DNA of 13,437 bases from Pseudomonadota bacterium (GTDB taxonomy: Bacteria > Pseudomonadota > Alphaproteobacteria > Caulobacterales > Caulobacteraceae): positions 1-13,437 of the forward strand of contig JAEYQX010000269.1 of assembly GCA_023409795.1 (NCBI GenBank), read 5' to 3'. Under the pieces are notes generated by a model. The model worked only from the letters and a program-made list of their open reading frames with translations, did not search any database and was not told where the DNA came from. Positions 6,771-13,023 of the stretch are shown piece after piece. How positions within the stretch are numbered: the stretch's first letter is position 1; each line of letters begins with the position of its first letter. The translations under genes were made by a program, and so were the position numbers.

Positions 6771-7817
6771 GTGTCTGAAGCCGAAGTCATTACCCGCGTT
6801 GAATCGGGCGTGGGGCGCATCACCCTGAACCGGCCCAAGGCCATTCACGCCCTGAACCGGGGGATGTGCGAGGCCATGATTGCGGCCCTGGTGGCCTGGC
6901 GCGAGGATGATGCGGTGGCTTCGGTCCTGATCGACCATGCGGGCGAGCGCGGCTTCTGTGCCGGGGGCGACATCCGCATGATTGCCGAGAGCGGGGCAGG
7001 GGATGCGTCCGAGGCCAGGGCCTTCTTCCGGACCGAGTATCAGCTGAACCACCTGATGTTCGAGTATCCCAAGCCGATCACGGCCATTGTCGATGGCATC
7101 GTCATGGGCGGCGGGGTCGGGATTTCCGAGCCGGCTGATGTGCGGGTCGCGACCGAACGCACCACCTATGCCATGCCGGAAACCGGCATCGGCCTGTTTC
7201 CCGACGTGGGCGGGGGCTGGTTCCTGCCGCGCCTGCCGGGGCAGACGGGGGTCTGGCTGGCGCTGACGGGGGCGCGGCTGAAGGCGGCCGACACCGTGGC
7301 CCTGGGCATCCATACCCACTATGTCGACAGCGGGGCCGTGGCGGCGCTGAAGGACGAGCTGCTGGCCAATCCGTCGGACCCGAAGGCCGTGGCCGACCGC
7401 GTGGCGGGCGATGCGGGCCCGGCTCCGCTGGACGCCCACCGCGAGGCCATCGACCGCCTGTTTGCCTTTGACACGGTCGAGGAGATCTTTGACGCCCTGG
7501 AGGCCGATGGCTCGGACTGGGCGCTGAAGCAGCTGGCGACGCTGAAGACCAAGTCGCCGCAGTCGCTCAAGGTGTCGCTGCGCCAGATCAGGACCGGGGC
7601 GACCCTGTCCTCCTTTGCCGAGAACATGGCCATGGAATATGCCCTGGGCGGGCGCGTGGTGCAGACCCACGATTTCCAGGAAGGCGTGCGCGCGGTCATT
7701 ATCGACAAGGACAATGCGCCAAACTGGTCTCCGGCGGGGCTGGAGGGCATAGATAATGCAAGTCTTGACCGCCTGTTCGCCCCTTTGACCGGGGATGATG
7801 CATGGACTCCGCTCTAA
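6771..7817 (+). CDS. 3-hydroxyisobutyryl-CoA hydrolase (enoyl-CoA hydratase superfamily)
   Basis: From the GTG at 6771 this is a 348-aa crotonase-fold enzyme, the usual length for HIBYL-CoA hydrolase, which frees 3-hydroxyisobutyrate from CoA in valine degradation. Signatures: GVGRITLNRPKAIHALN at the N-terminus; oxyanion-hole region GERGFCAGGDIRM; IVMGGGVGIS; and the catalytic ETGIGLFPDVGGGWFLPR with the Glu and Asp typical of HIBCH rather than plain hydratases. GGGAGGAAC sits just before the GTG, an excellent ribosome site, which favours a separate start over translation as a fusion with the upstream DUF6968-like segment. It shares an operon with an isobutyryl-CoA-dehydrogenase-like gene. 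A 3-hydroxyisobutyrate dehydrogenase (mmsB) often accompanies it but is not here. Confidence 0.88.
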   Translation: MSEAEVITRVESGVGRITLNRPKAIHALNRGMCEAMIAALVAWREDDAVASVLIDHAGERGFCAGGDIRMIAESGAGDASEARAFFRTEYQLNHLMFEYPKPITAIVDGIVMGGGVGISEPADVRVATERTTYAMPETGIGLFPDVGGGWFLPRLPGQTGVWLALTGARLKAADTVALGIHTHYVDSGAVAALKDELLANPSDPKAVADRVAGDAGPAPLDAHREAIDRLFAFDTVEEIFDALEADGSDWALKQLATLKTKSPQSLKVSLRQIRTGATLSSFAENMAMEYALGGRVVQTHDFQEGVRAVIIDKDNAPNWSPAGLEGIDNASLDRLFAPLTGDDAWTPL

Positions 7818-7840
7818 ACGGATAAATTTTGGAACATTCG

Positions 7841-7869
7841 TTGTTCCAGGGGGCTCCAGCGGTTATCTA
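7841..7869 (+). promoter_or_regulatory. Possible promoter of the DAHP synthase gene
   Basis: TTGTTC (7841-7846) and TATCTA (7864-7869) are separated by 17 bases in an AT-richer patch between HIBCH and DAHP synthase. If used, transcription would begin about at the A of the ATG at 7876, giving a leaderless mRNA, which is common in Caulobacter. The -10 is only a partial match. An inverted repeat GGAAC-N7-GTTCC (7831-7847) overlaps the -35 box and could be an operator. Confidence 0.35.
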
Positions 7870-7875
7870 GGTGGC

Positions 7876-9246
7876 ATGACCAAGCGCTGGACCCCTGAAT
7901 CCTGGAGAAACAAGCCCGTCGTCCATATGCCGACGGACTATCCCGACATGGCCGAGCTGGCCCGTGTCGAAGACGAGCTGCGCGCCATGCCGCCGCTTGT
8001 CTTTGCGGGTGAAGCGCGCCGCCTTACCAGCCACTTGGCCCAGGTCGAGGCGGGCAATGCCTTCCTGCTGCAGGGCGGCGACTGTGCCGAGAGCTTCAAG
8101 GAGTTCTCGACCGACAATATCCGCGACACCTTCCGCCTGATCCTGCAGATGGCCGTGGTGCTGACCTTTGCCGGGCGCAAGCCGGTGGTGAAGGTGGGCC
8201 GCATCGCCGGCCAGTTTGCCAAGCCGCGGTCGTCGCCGGTCGAGGAAATCGACGGGGTGGAGCTGCCGTCCTATCGCGGCGACATCATCAATGGCATGGG
8301 CTTTACCCCGCAGGAGCGCACGCCCGATCCCCAGCGCCTGCTGAAGGCCTATAACCAGTCGGCCTCGACGCTGAACCTGCTGCGCGCCTTTGCCGGCGGT
8401 GGCTATGCCGACCTGTACAACATCCACCGCTGGACCCTGGGCTTTGCCGACAACGGGGCAGGGGCGGCCTATCGCGAGCTGGCCGACAAGATCACCGAGG
8501 CCCTGGCCTTCATGGAAGCGGTGGGCGTGACGCCCGAGACCCATCCCGACTTGTCGCGGGTCGAGGTCTTCACCAGCCACGAGGCCCTGCTGCTGAACGT
8601 CGAAAGCGCCCTGACCCGGGTGGAAGGCGCGACCGGCGAATGGTTCGACACCTCGGCCCATATGCTGTGGATCGGCGAGCGGACCCGCCAGCTGGACGGG
8701 GCCCACGTCGAGTTCATGCGCGGCATCTCGAACCCGATCGGGGTGAAGTGCGGCCCGACCATGACGCCGGACGACATCCTGCCGCTGATCGACGCCCTGA
8801 ACCCGAACAACATCCCCGGTCGCCTGACCCTGATCGGCCGCTTTGGCCACGACAAGGTGGGCGAGCGCCTGCCGGCCCTGATGCGGGCGGTGAAGGCCGA
8901 GGGCAGGCGGGTCATCTGGTCGATCGACCCGATGCACGGCAACACCTTGAAGGCCAGCAATGGCTACAAGACCCGTCCGTTCGACCGGGTCATGGGCGAG
9001 GTCCGCAGCTTCATCGACGTGGCCGAGGCCGAGGGTGTCCACCCCGGCGGCGTCCACCTGGAGATGACCGGCCAGAACGTGACCGAGTGCCTGGGCGGGG
9101 CCCAGGCGGTGACCGAGGACGACCTGTCCAGCCGCTATCACACCCACTGTGACCCGCGCCTCAACGCCGACCAGGCGCTGGAGCTGGCCTTCCTGGTGGC
9201 CGAGCGGCTGAAGGCGGGGCGTCAGGCACGAGCCGAGGCGGCGTGA
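7876..9246 (+). CDS. Class II 3-deoxy-7-phosphoheptulonate (DAHP) synthase
   Basis: A 456-aa enzyme of the plant/mycobacterial type II family (AroG of M. tuberculosis). It joins phosphoenolpyruvate and erythrose-4-phosphate in the first step of the shikimate pathway. Signatures in order: GNAFLLQGGDCAESF (metal-binding Cys70), GRIAGQFAKPRSSPVE, FTSHEALLLNVE, GERTRQLDGAHVEFMRGISN, VKCGPTM, WSIDPMHGNT (metal His), HLEMTGQNVTECLGG (metal Glu) and HCDPRLN (metal Asp). Start: MTKRWTPESW at 7876 begins at the family N-terminus; the frame is open 27 codons upstream, but those overlap the HIBCH stop and the promoter. Its TGA overlaps the GTG of the prephenate dehydratase, so the two are probably translated together. 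Confidence 0.95.
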   Translation: MTKRWTPESWRNKPVVHMPTDYPDMAELARVEDELRAMPPLVFAGEARRLTSHLAQVEAGNAFLLQGGDCAESFKEFSTDNIRDTFRLILQMAVVLTFAGRKPVVKVGRIAGQFAKPRSSPVEEIDGVELPSYRGDIINGMGFTPQERTPDPQRLLKAYNQSASTLNLLRAFAGGGYADLYNIHRWTLGFADNGAGAAYRELADKITEALAFMEAVGVTPETHPDLSRVEVFTSHEALLLNVESALTRVEGATGEWFDTSAHMLWIGERTRQLDGAHVEFMRGISNPIGVKCGPTMTPDDILPLIDALNPNNIPGRLTLIGRFGHDKVGERLPALMRAVKAEGRRVIWSIDPMHGNTLKASNGYKTRPFDRVMGEVRSFIDVAEAEGVHPGGVHLEMTGQNVTECLGGAQAVTEDDLSSRYHTHCDPRLNADQALELAFLVAERLKAGRQARAEAA

Positions 9247-9815
9247 CAGAGACAGACAGTATGGACCTGCCGGGCCGCGTCGCTTACCAGGGCGCGCCCG
9301 GTGCCTTCAGCCACGAAGCCTGCCTGGACCTGCGTCCCTGGGACGAGGCCGTGGGCTTTGAAACCTTCGAGCAGGCGATTGGGGCCCTGCTGGGCGGCGA
9401 CTGCCACCTGGCCCTGATCCCGGTCGAGAACACCACGGTCGGCACGGTGGAGCCCGCAGCCAGCCTGGTGCGCGAGGCCGGGCTGGTGACCATCGGCGAG
9501 GCCTGGCGGCCGATCCGCCTGGCGCTGCTGGGGCTGCCGGGGGCGCGGCTGTCCGACATCCGCACCGCCGAGAGCCATCCGGTGGCCCTGGGCCAGTGCA
9601 CCCGCTCACTGGACGCGCTGAGGATCCAGCCGGTCACGGCCTTTGACACGGGCGGGGCCGCCGCCGCCGTGGCCGAGGCCGCCGACGTGACCCGCGCCGC
9701 CGTTGGCCCGGTGCGCGCTGCCGAGGTCTATGGGCTGCAGGTTCTTCGCACGGATTTGCAGGATTCGAGCGATAATCGGACACGGTTTCTCCTTCTGGCC
9801 GCGCCAGAGGCTTGA
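9243..9815 (+). CDS. pheA: Prephenate dehydratase, short form without ACT domain
   Basis: A 190-aa protein containing only the catalytic PDT domain, which turns prephenate into phenylpyruvate on the way to phenylalanine. Motifs: VAYQGAPGAFSHEA near the N-terminus; IPVENTTVGTV in place of the usual ENSxxG; AESHPVALGQCTRSL; FDTGGAAAAVAEA; and the catalytic DNRTRFLLL. The protein stops 6 residues after the last motif, whereas most bacterial PDTs are about 280 aa with a C-terminal ACT domain for feedback by phenylalanine. No ACT-like sequence is found in any frame downstream, so this is not a simple frameshift. Start: GTG at 9243 overlaps the upstream TGA (GTGA) with GAGG before it; ATG at 9261 is an alternative. 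A full-length paralogue may exist elsewhere in the genome. Confidence 0.9.
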   Translation: MTETDSMDLPGRVAYQGAPGAFSHEACLDLRPWDEAVGFETFEQAIGALLGGDCHLALIPVENTTVGTVEPAASLVREAGLVTIGEAWRPIRLALLGLPGARLSDIRTAESHPVALGQCTRSLDALRIQPVTAFDTGGAAAAVAEAADVTRAAVGPVRAAEVYGLQVLRTDLQDSSDNRTRFLLLAAPEA

Positions 9816-9842
9816 CCGCGCATGGATTTTGCTTCCTATTAG
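9812..9842 (+). promoter_or_regulatory. Possible promoter for the Phe/Tyr leader and chorismate mutase
   Basis: TTGACC (9812-9817) overlaps the pheA stop codon, and TATTAG (9837-9842) lies 19 bases further on in an AT-rich patch. The spacing is longer than ideal. If real, transcription would begin near 9848 and the leader ORF would have a 5' UTR of some 35 bases. Confidence 0.35.
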
Positions 9843-9845
9843 GGC

Positions 9846-9863
9846 GGTCAGATCAAGCTGACC
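9846..9863 (+). promoter_or_regulatory. Short perfect inverted repeat before the leader ORF
   Basis: GGTCAG and CTGACC pair perfectly around ATCAAG. Its place just after the putative -10 fits an operator or a 5'-end hairpin of the leader transcript; it could also be a weak terminator for the aroG-type/pheA transcript, but no T-run follows. Confidence 0.35.
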
Positions 9864-9883
9864 CCTTAACCCGGACCGGATTC

Positions 9884-9985
9884 ATGTCCTCGCTGCGCGC
9901 ACAATCGACCCTTGAAACCACCACGCGCGCGGTGGCCGGCTTTTATTTTGGCTACGGCTTCTACGGCTTTCGATACGCCGGCTGA
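9884..9985 (+). CDS. Phe/Tyr-rich leader peptide (candidate attenuator)
   Basis: A 33-residue ORF. The N-terminal half, MSSLRAQSTLETTTRAVA, is ordinary; residues 19-33 read GFYFGYGFYGFRYAG, with four Phe and four Tyr in twelve residues (20-31). A GGA-containing ribosome site lies a few bases before the ATG, and the stop is TGA at 9983. It sits between prephenate dehydratase and chorismate mutase, which make the precursors of phenylalanine and tyrosine. This is what is expected of a leader peptide on which ribosomes stall when charged Phe- or Tyr-tRNA is scarce, as in E. coli pheL. The TGA lies inside the 5' arm of a 17-bp hairpin (9977-10025). Attenuation is an inference from these signs; the peptide itself probably has no other role. 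Confidence 0.8.
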   Translation: MSSLRAQSTLETTTRAVAGFYFGYGFYGFRYAG

Positions 9986-10046
9986 GACATCAGGCACCGT
10001 CTAGAACCCTGACTGTCTCACCGGCGACCGCTCTGGATCAGAGCGG
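9977..10046 (+). promoter_or_regulatory. RNA hairpins of the putative Phe/Tyr attenuator
   Basis: Hairpin A: 9977-9994 pairs with 10008-10025 (GCCGG/CCGGC, TGAGACA/TGTCTCA, TCAGG/CCTGA), 17 pairs with one bulged C on each side and a 13-base loop. Its 5' arm includes the last two codons and stop of the leader, so a ribosome at the stop would block it, while one stalled on the Phe/Tyr codons would not. The same GCCGGC (9977-9982) can also pair with GCCGGC at 9935-9940, earlier in the leader. Hairpin B: CCGCTCTG (10028-10035) with CAGAGCGG (10039-10046). Hairpin B has no T-run after it and barely overlaps hairpin A, so which is terminator and which is antiterminator is not clear. Confidence 0.6.
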
Positions 10047-10102
10047 CGACGCGATCACTCGCATCCTCCCCATCGAAAAATTCATGCCGAAAGCCGCCTC
10101 CC

Positions 10103-10864
10103 ATGTCCAAGTCGAATCTCCAGCAAGTCTGGCCCGTTGACGAAGCCGAACTGACCCCCGAACAAAAGGCCCTGGCCGCCCTGCGCGCCGAAATCGACAG
10201 CCTGGACGACCAGATCCTTGAGCTGTTCCAGCGCCGCATGGACATCGCCTCCCAGGTGGGCAAGGCCAAGGACGCGCCGACCGGCCCCCACACCAAGCTG
10301 CGTCCCGACCGCGAGCAGGCCGTCCAGGCCCGCGTGCTGGAAAAGGCCGAGCCCGAGCACCGCGAGGCGGTCGAGCACCTGTGGCGTGAGATCATGGGCT
10401 GGGGCCTGGCGCGCCAGGGCCGGCTGCAGGTCCGCGTCTGGGCCCCGATCGACGCCTGGAAGGCCGTGGACGGGGCGCGCAAGCGCTTTGGTGCCGCCGC
10501 CGAGATCAAGCTGGTTCGCGATCCCGAGACCGCCCTGGCCCATGCGGCCGAGGGGCATGGCGTCTCGGTCCTGTCGATCAATACCGACAATGCCTGGTGG
10601 ATGGGCCTGCGCCGCGACTGGTCGATGCTGAGCGTTTTCGACGGCTATGGCGGCGAGACGCCCACCTCTCTGGCCGTGGGCAAGATTGATCCGCCGGCCC
10701 TGCCCAAGGGGCGCCGCGTCATTGTCTCGATCGGCGGGGATGCCGGTGATGGCTCGGGCGCGCGCCGCTGGGGCCTAAACACCAACCGGGGCTGGACCCT
10801 GGCCCTGACCGACGCCGACGTGGTGCCGGGCGAGGGCGAGGACTGCGTCGGGGCCATCGGCTAA
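10103..10864 (+). CDS. Chorismate mutase (AroQ type) with a C-terminal domain of unclear role
   Basis: A 253-aa cytoplasmic protein. Residues about 22-108 form an AroQ helical chorismate mutase domain, which converts chorismate to prephenate. Residues matching the E. coli active site are visible: Arg28 in LRAEID, Arg45 in QRRMD, Lys56 in VGKAKD, Asp69-Arg70-Glu71 in RPDREQ and Gln104 in GLARQG. The remaining 145 residues (from LQVRVWAPIDAWKAVDG on) are not a known catalytic domain to me; they lack the TRF and ENS motifs of prephenate dehydratase, though the opening pattern resembles the first lobe of that fold. There is no strong ribosome site before the ATG at 10103. It lies 117 bases after the Phe/Tyr leader ORF and is its likely target. 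Confidence 0.85.
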   Translation: MSKSNLQQVWPVDEAELTPEQKALAALRAEIDSLDDQILELFQRRMDIASQVGKAKDAPTGPHTKLRPDREQAVQARVLEKAEPEHREAVEHLWREIMGWGLARQGRLQVRVWAPIDAWKAVDGARKRFGAAAEIKLVRDPETALAHAAEGHGVSVLSINTDNAWWMGLRRDWSMLSVFDGYGGETPTSLAVGKIDPPALPKGRRVIVSIGGDAGDGSGARRWGLNTNRGWTLALTDADVVPGEGEDCVGAIG

Positions 10865-10910
10865 GGCCCCGTTAACGCCCTTTCAAGCGAACCGACGCAA
10901 GGTGGCGGGC

Positions 10911-11567
10911 ATGAAACTGTCCGCTACCTTGCGCCTGATCCCCCTGATGGCCGCGACCGCAGCCCTGGCGGCCTGTGACGCGGCGGACCAGGACGGCGAA
11001 CGCTTTGAAAAGGTGGCCAAGCGGATCGCCGCCATTCCCCTGACGACGGACGAGGCCCAGGGCACCGGAACGGCCCGCCCCGCATCGCCGCGCGAAGAGG
11101 CCCGCGCGCCGGTCGTGCCCCTGCGCGTCGAGCTGATGACACCGCACCAGCTGTGGGACGCCCGCGAGGGTATCCGGGTGCGGCCCGCCGTTGTCCTGCC
11201 CAGGGACCCCGAGCCAGTGGTGGCCCCGGCCGCCGAACCGGCCCAGAAGCCAGCAGCCCCGGCATCGCCCCCGCCCGCCGCGCCGGTCCAGACGGCCCAG
11301 GTCGCGGCGGCTGACAACCGCACGACCATCCAGCTGGGGGCCTATGGCAGCCAGGCGGCGGCCCAGACCGCCTGGGATCAGCTGGCTGCCGTGACCCAGG
11401 GGCTGAACCCCGTGTTCGAGCCCGTCACGGTCAACGGGCGCTCGCTGGTGCGGCTCAAGGTCCAGGCCGGGGAGGGGCAGGCGAGGGCCCTGTGCGCGGT
11501 CGCCGCAGCCTCGGATGCCTGGTGCCTGAGAGCCGCAAGCGGGGCCTCTTCCACAGACGCCACTTAA
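10911..11567 (+). CDS. SPOR domain-containing lipoprotein
   Basis: A 218-aa secreted protein. The N-terminus MKLSATLRLIPLMAATAALA is a lipoprotein signal peptide with lipobox LAAC, so Cys22 would be lipidated; residue +2 is Asp, which in E. coli favours staying in the inner membrane. A Pro/Ala-rich linker covers about residues 85-135. The C-terminal 70 residues match the SPOR fold, which binds denuded peptidoglycan at division sites: TTIQLGAYGSQAAAQTAWDQ, then VNGRSLVRLKVQAG and ARALCAVA. Start: ATG at 10911 places the signal peptide correctly; GTG at 10902 would add three residues. It lies upstream of mipZ, so a cell-envelope or division role is plausible but not shown. Confidence 0.85.
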   Translation: MKLSATLRLIPLMAATAALAACDAADQDGERFEKVAKRIAAIPLTTDEAQGTGTARPASPREEARAPVVPLRVELMTPHQLWDAREGIRVRPAVVLPRDPEPVVAPAAEPAQKPAAPASPPPAAPVQTAQVAAADNRTTIQLGAYGSQAAAQTAWDQLAAVTQGLNPVFEPVTVNGRSLVRLKVQAGEGQARALCAVAAASDAWCLRAASGASSTDAT

Positions 11568-11574
11568 GGTTTCG

Positions 11575-11635
11575 TTGACGATTGCGGCGCGGGGGACGAT
11601 CTATGTCCCCTGGGGCGGGGGCGACGCGTTGAGTC
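11575..11635 (+). promoter_or_regulatory. mipZ upstream control region with GANTC site and inverted repeat
   Basis: TTGACGA (11575-11581) fits a Caulobacter-type -35, but no clear -10 follows. A perfect inverted repeat GGGGAC-N7-GTCCCC lies at 11592-11610. GAGTC at 11631-11635, 28 bases before the mipZ ATG, is a GANTC site, the target of the CcrM methylase. In C. crescentus CcrM methylation is reported to activate mipZ and ftsZ transcription; that the same holds here is inference. Confidence 0.4.
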
Positions 11636-11663
11636 GCGCTCGCTGTTCACATGGGACAGTTCA

Positions 11664-12494
11664 ATGGCGCACGTCATCGTCATCGGTAATGAAAAGGGTG
11701 GGGCGGGCAAGTCGACCCTGGCCATCCACATCGTCACGGGCCTGCTGCATGCGGGCAAGAAGGTGGCGATCATCGACCTGGACCTGCGCCAGCGGTCGAT
11801 GGAGCGCTTCTTCCGCAACCGTGAGGCCTGGACCCAGGCCAATGACCATGTCCTGCCCATGCCGATCATCCCCGACATGGGCGACGGCAAGGCCCTGGCC
11901 CGTGCCGAGGAAGCCGAACAGATGGCCCGGTTCGACGTGGCCTTTGCCCAGGCCTCGGAACAGGCCGAGGTCATCCTGATTGACACCCCGGGCGGTGACA
12001 CGGCCCTGTCGCGCGCGGCCCATGGCCGGGCCGACCAGATCGTCACCCCGATGAACGACAGCTTCGTCGATTTTGACCTTTTGGGTGAGGTTGATCCCGT
12101 AACCCTCGATCTTAAAAGGCCCTCCATCTACTCGGAAAGCGTCTGGGAGGCGCGCAAGCACCGCGCCATCACCGAGGGACGCCAGGTCACCATCGACTGG
12201 CTGGTGGTCACCAACCGCCTGGCCGTGGCCGAGGCCCGTAACCGTCGCCGCCTGGAAGAGCGGATGCAGAAGCTGGCCAAACGGGTCGGCTTCCGCGTCG
12301 GGCCGGGCCTGCGCGACCGCGTGATCTATCGCGAGCTGTTCCCGTTCGGCCTGACCGTGGCCGACCTGTCCAACGATATCCGCCCGGTGTCCGTCTCCCT
12401 GGCCCACGTCTCGGCGCGCCAGGAAATGCGCAACCTGATGCAGGCCATGGGCCTGAGCGACGACGTCCTGTCGCCCCTGACCGAGGCGGCATAG
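11664..12494 (+). CDS. mipZ: MipZ, ParA-like division plane positioning ATPase
   Basis: A 276-aa deviant Walker-A ATPase, almost the same length as C. crescentus MipZ. It binds ParB near the poles and forms a gradient that blocks FtsZ assembly except at midcell. Seen: GNEKGGAGKST at residues 8-18 with both signature lysines; IIDLDLRQRS; ILIDTPGGD; MNDSFVDFDLLGEVDPVTL; and the family-specific GPGLRDRVIYRELFPFGLT. It has GGGAC 7 bases before the ATG. A downstream J-domain gene starts 7 bases after the stop. A short segment (12069-12119) uses AT-rich, rare codons unlike the rest of the gene while encoding the conserved DFDLLGEVDPVTL stretch. Confidence 0.95.
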   Translation: MAHVIVIGNEKGGAGKSTLAIHIVTGLLHAGKKVAIIDLDLRQRSMERFFRNREAWTQANDHVLPMPIIPDMGDGKALARAEEAEQMARFDVAFAQASEQAEVILIDTPGGDTALSRAAHGRADQIVTPMNDSFVDFDLLGEVDPVTLDLKRPSIYSESVWEARKHRAITEGRQVTIDWLVVTNRLAVAEARNRRRLEERMQKLAKRVGFRVGPGLRDRVIYRELFPFGLTVADLSNDIRPVSVSLAHVSARQEMRNLMQAMGLSDDVLSPLTEAA

Positions 12495-12501
12495 GGGCAT
12501 A

Positions 12502-12930
12502 ATGGGTCTGATCTTCCTGGCCCTGGGGGCCGTGGCACTGTGGGCCCTGACCCGGCTGGGTCGCCAGACGGAAAAGCCCGGGCGCGGTCACTGGCGGATC
12601 ACCGCGACCATCCTGGGGGCCGCCCTGTTCGCCGGGTCCATCCTGGCGGTGTCGCGCGGGGCCTGGCTGTGGGGCGCAGGCCTGGCCGTGGCGGGGCTGT
12701 GGCTAGTGGTCCAGTCGCGCGTCCGTCCCGTCGCGCCGCGTGTGCCCGAAGGTCCGGACATGAGCCTGGCCGAGGCGCGCGCCATCCTGGGGGTGCCCGA
12801 GGGGGCATCGCCCCAGGACATCCAGGCCGCCTGGAAACGCCTCATGGCCCGCGCCCACCCCGACCAGGGCGGCACCGAGGGCCTGGCCGTCCGCGTCAAC
12901 GCCGCCCGCGACCGGTTGCTGCGGGGGTAG
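12502..12930 (+). CDS. Membrane-anchored DnaJ-domain protein
   Basis: A 142-aa protein. About the first 70 residues hold up to three hydrophobic segments (2-17, 33-50, 53-71). Residues about 88-142 form a short C-terminal J-domain ending at the protein's end: LAEARAILGVPEGASPQDIQ, then AWKRLMARAHPDQGG with the HPD triad at 119-121. This layout (N-terminal anchor, C-terminal J-domain) is like Tim14/Pam18 and the alphaproteobacterial DnaJ-like proteins, which would recruit DnaK at the inner membrane. It starts 7 bases after mipZ and is probably in the same operon; its client is unknown. Confidence 0.88.
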   Translation: MGLIFLALGAVALWALTRLGRQTEKPGRGHWRITATILGAALFAGSILAVSRGAWLWGAGLAVAGLWLVVQSRVRPVAPRVPEGPDMSLAEARAILGVPEGASPQDIQAAWKRLMARAHPDQGGTEGLAVRVNAARDRLLRG

Positions 12931-12980
12931 CGGCGACCTGGACCGCTCATGCCAGTCCAGATGACATGATGGTGCCCTTG

Positions 12981-13017
12981 GCCTCCTGGGTCCCGGCCTG
13001 CGCCGGGACGAGCGGGG
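12981..13017 (+). repeat. Palindromic intergenic repeat B, copy 3
   Basis: The unit CCCGGC-CTGC-GCCGGG is flanked by GCCTCCTGGGT and ACGAGCGGGG, nearly the same as the copy at 4511-4548. As there, a copy of repeat A follows directly, so B and A may travel as a pair. Confidence 0.7.
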
Positions 13018-13023
13018 GCGTCA

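Noticed and set aside
7831..7847. GGAAC-N7-GTTCC as a LexA (SOS) box
   Set aside because: The alphaproteobacterial LexA site is a direct repeat, GTTC-N7-GTTC; this is an inverted repeat, and the adjacent genes have no SOS role.
7867..9147. Long minus-strand frame (426 codons) opposite DAHP synthase, and similar ones at 5079-6041 and 6396-7670
   Set aside because: These are His/Gln/Arg/Gly-rich shadows of clear plus-strand genes, and none shows a recognisable domain.
9822..9842. A six-codon ORF (MDFASY) upstream of the Phe/Tyr leader
   Set aside because: Too short, no ribosome site, and it overlaps the probable -10 region; chance is the simplest explanation.
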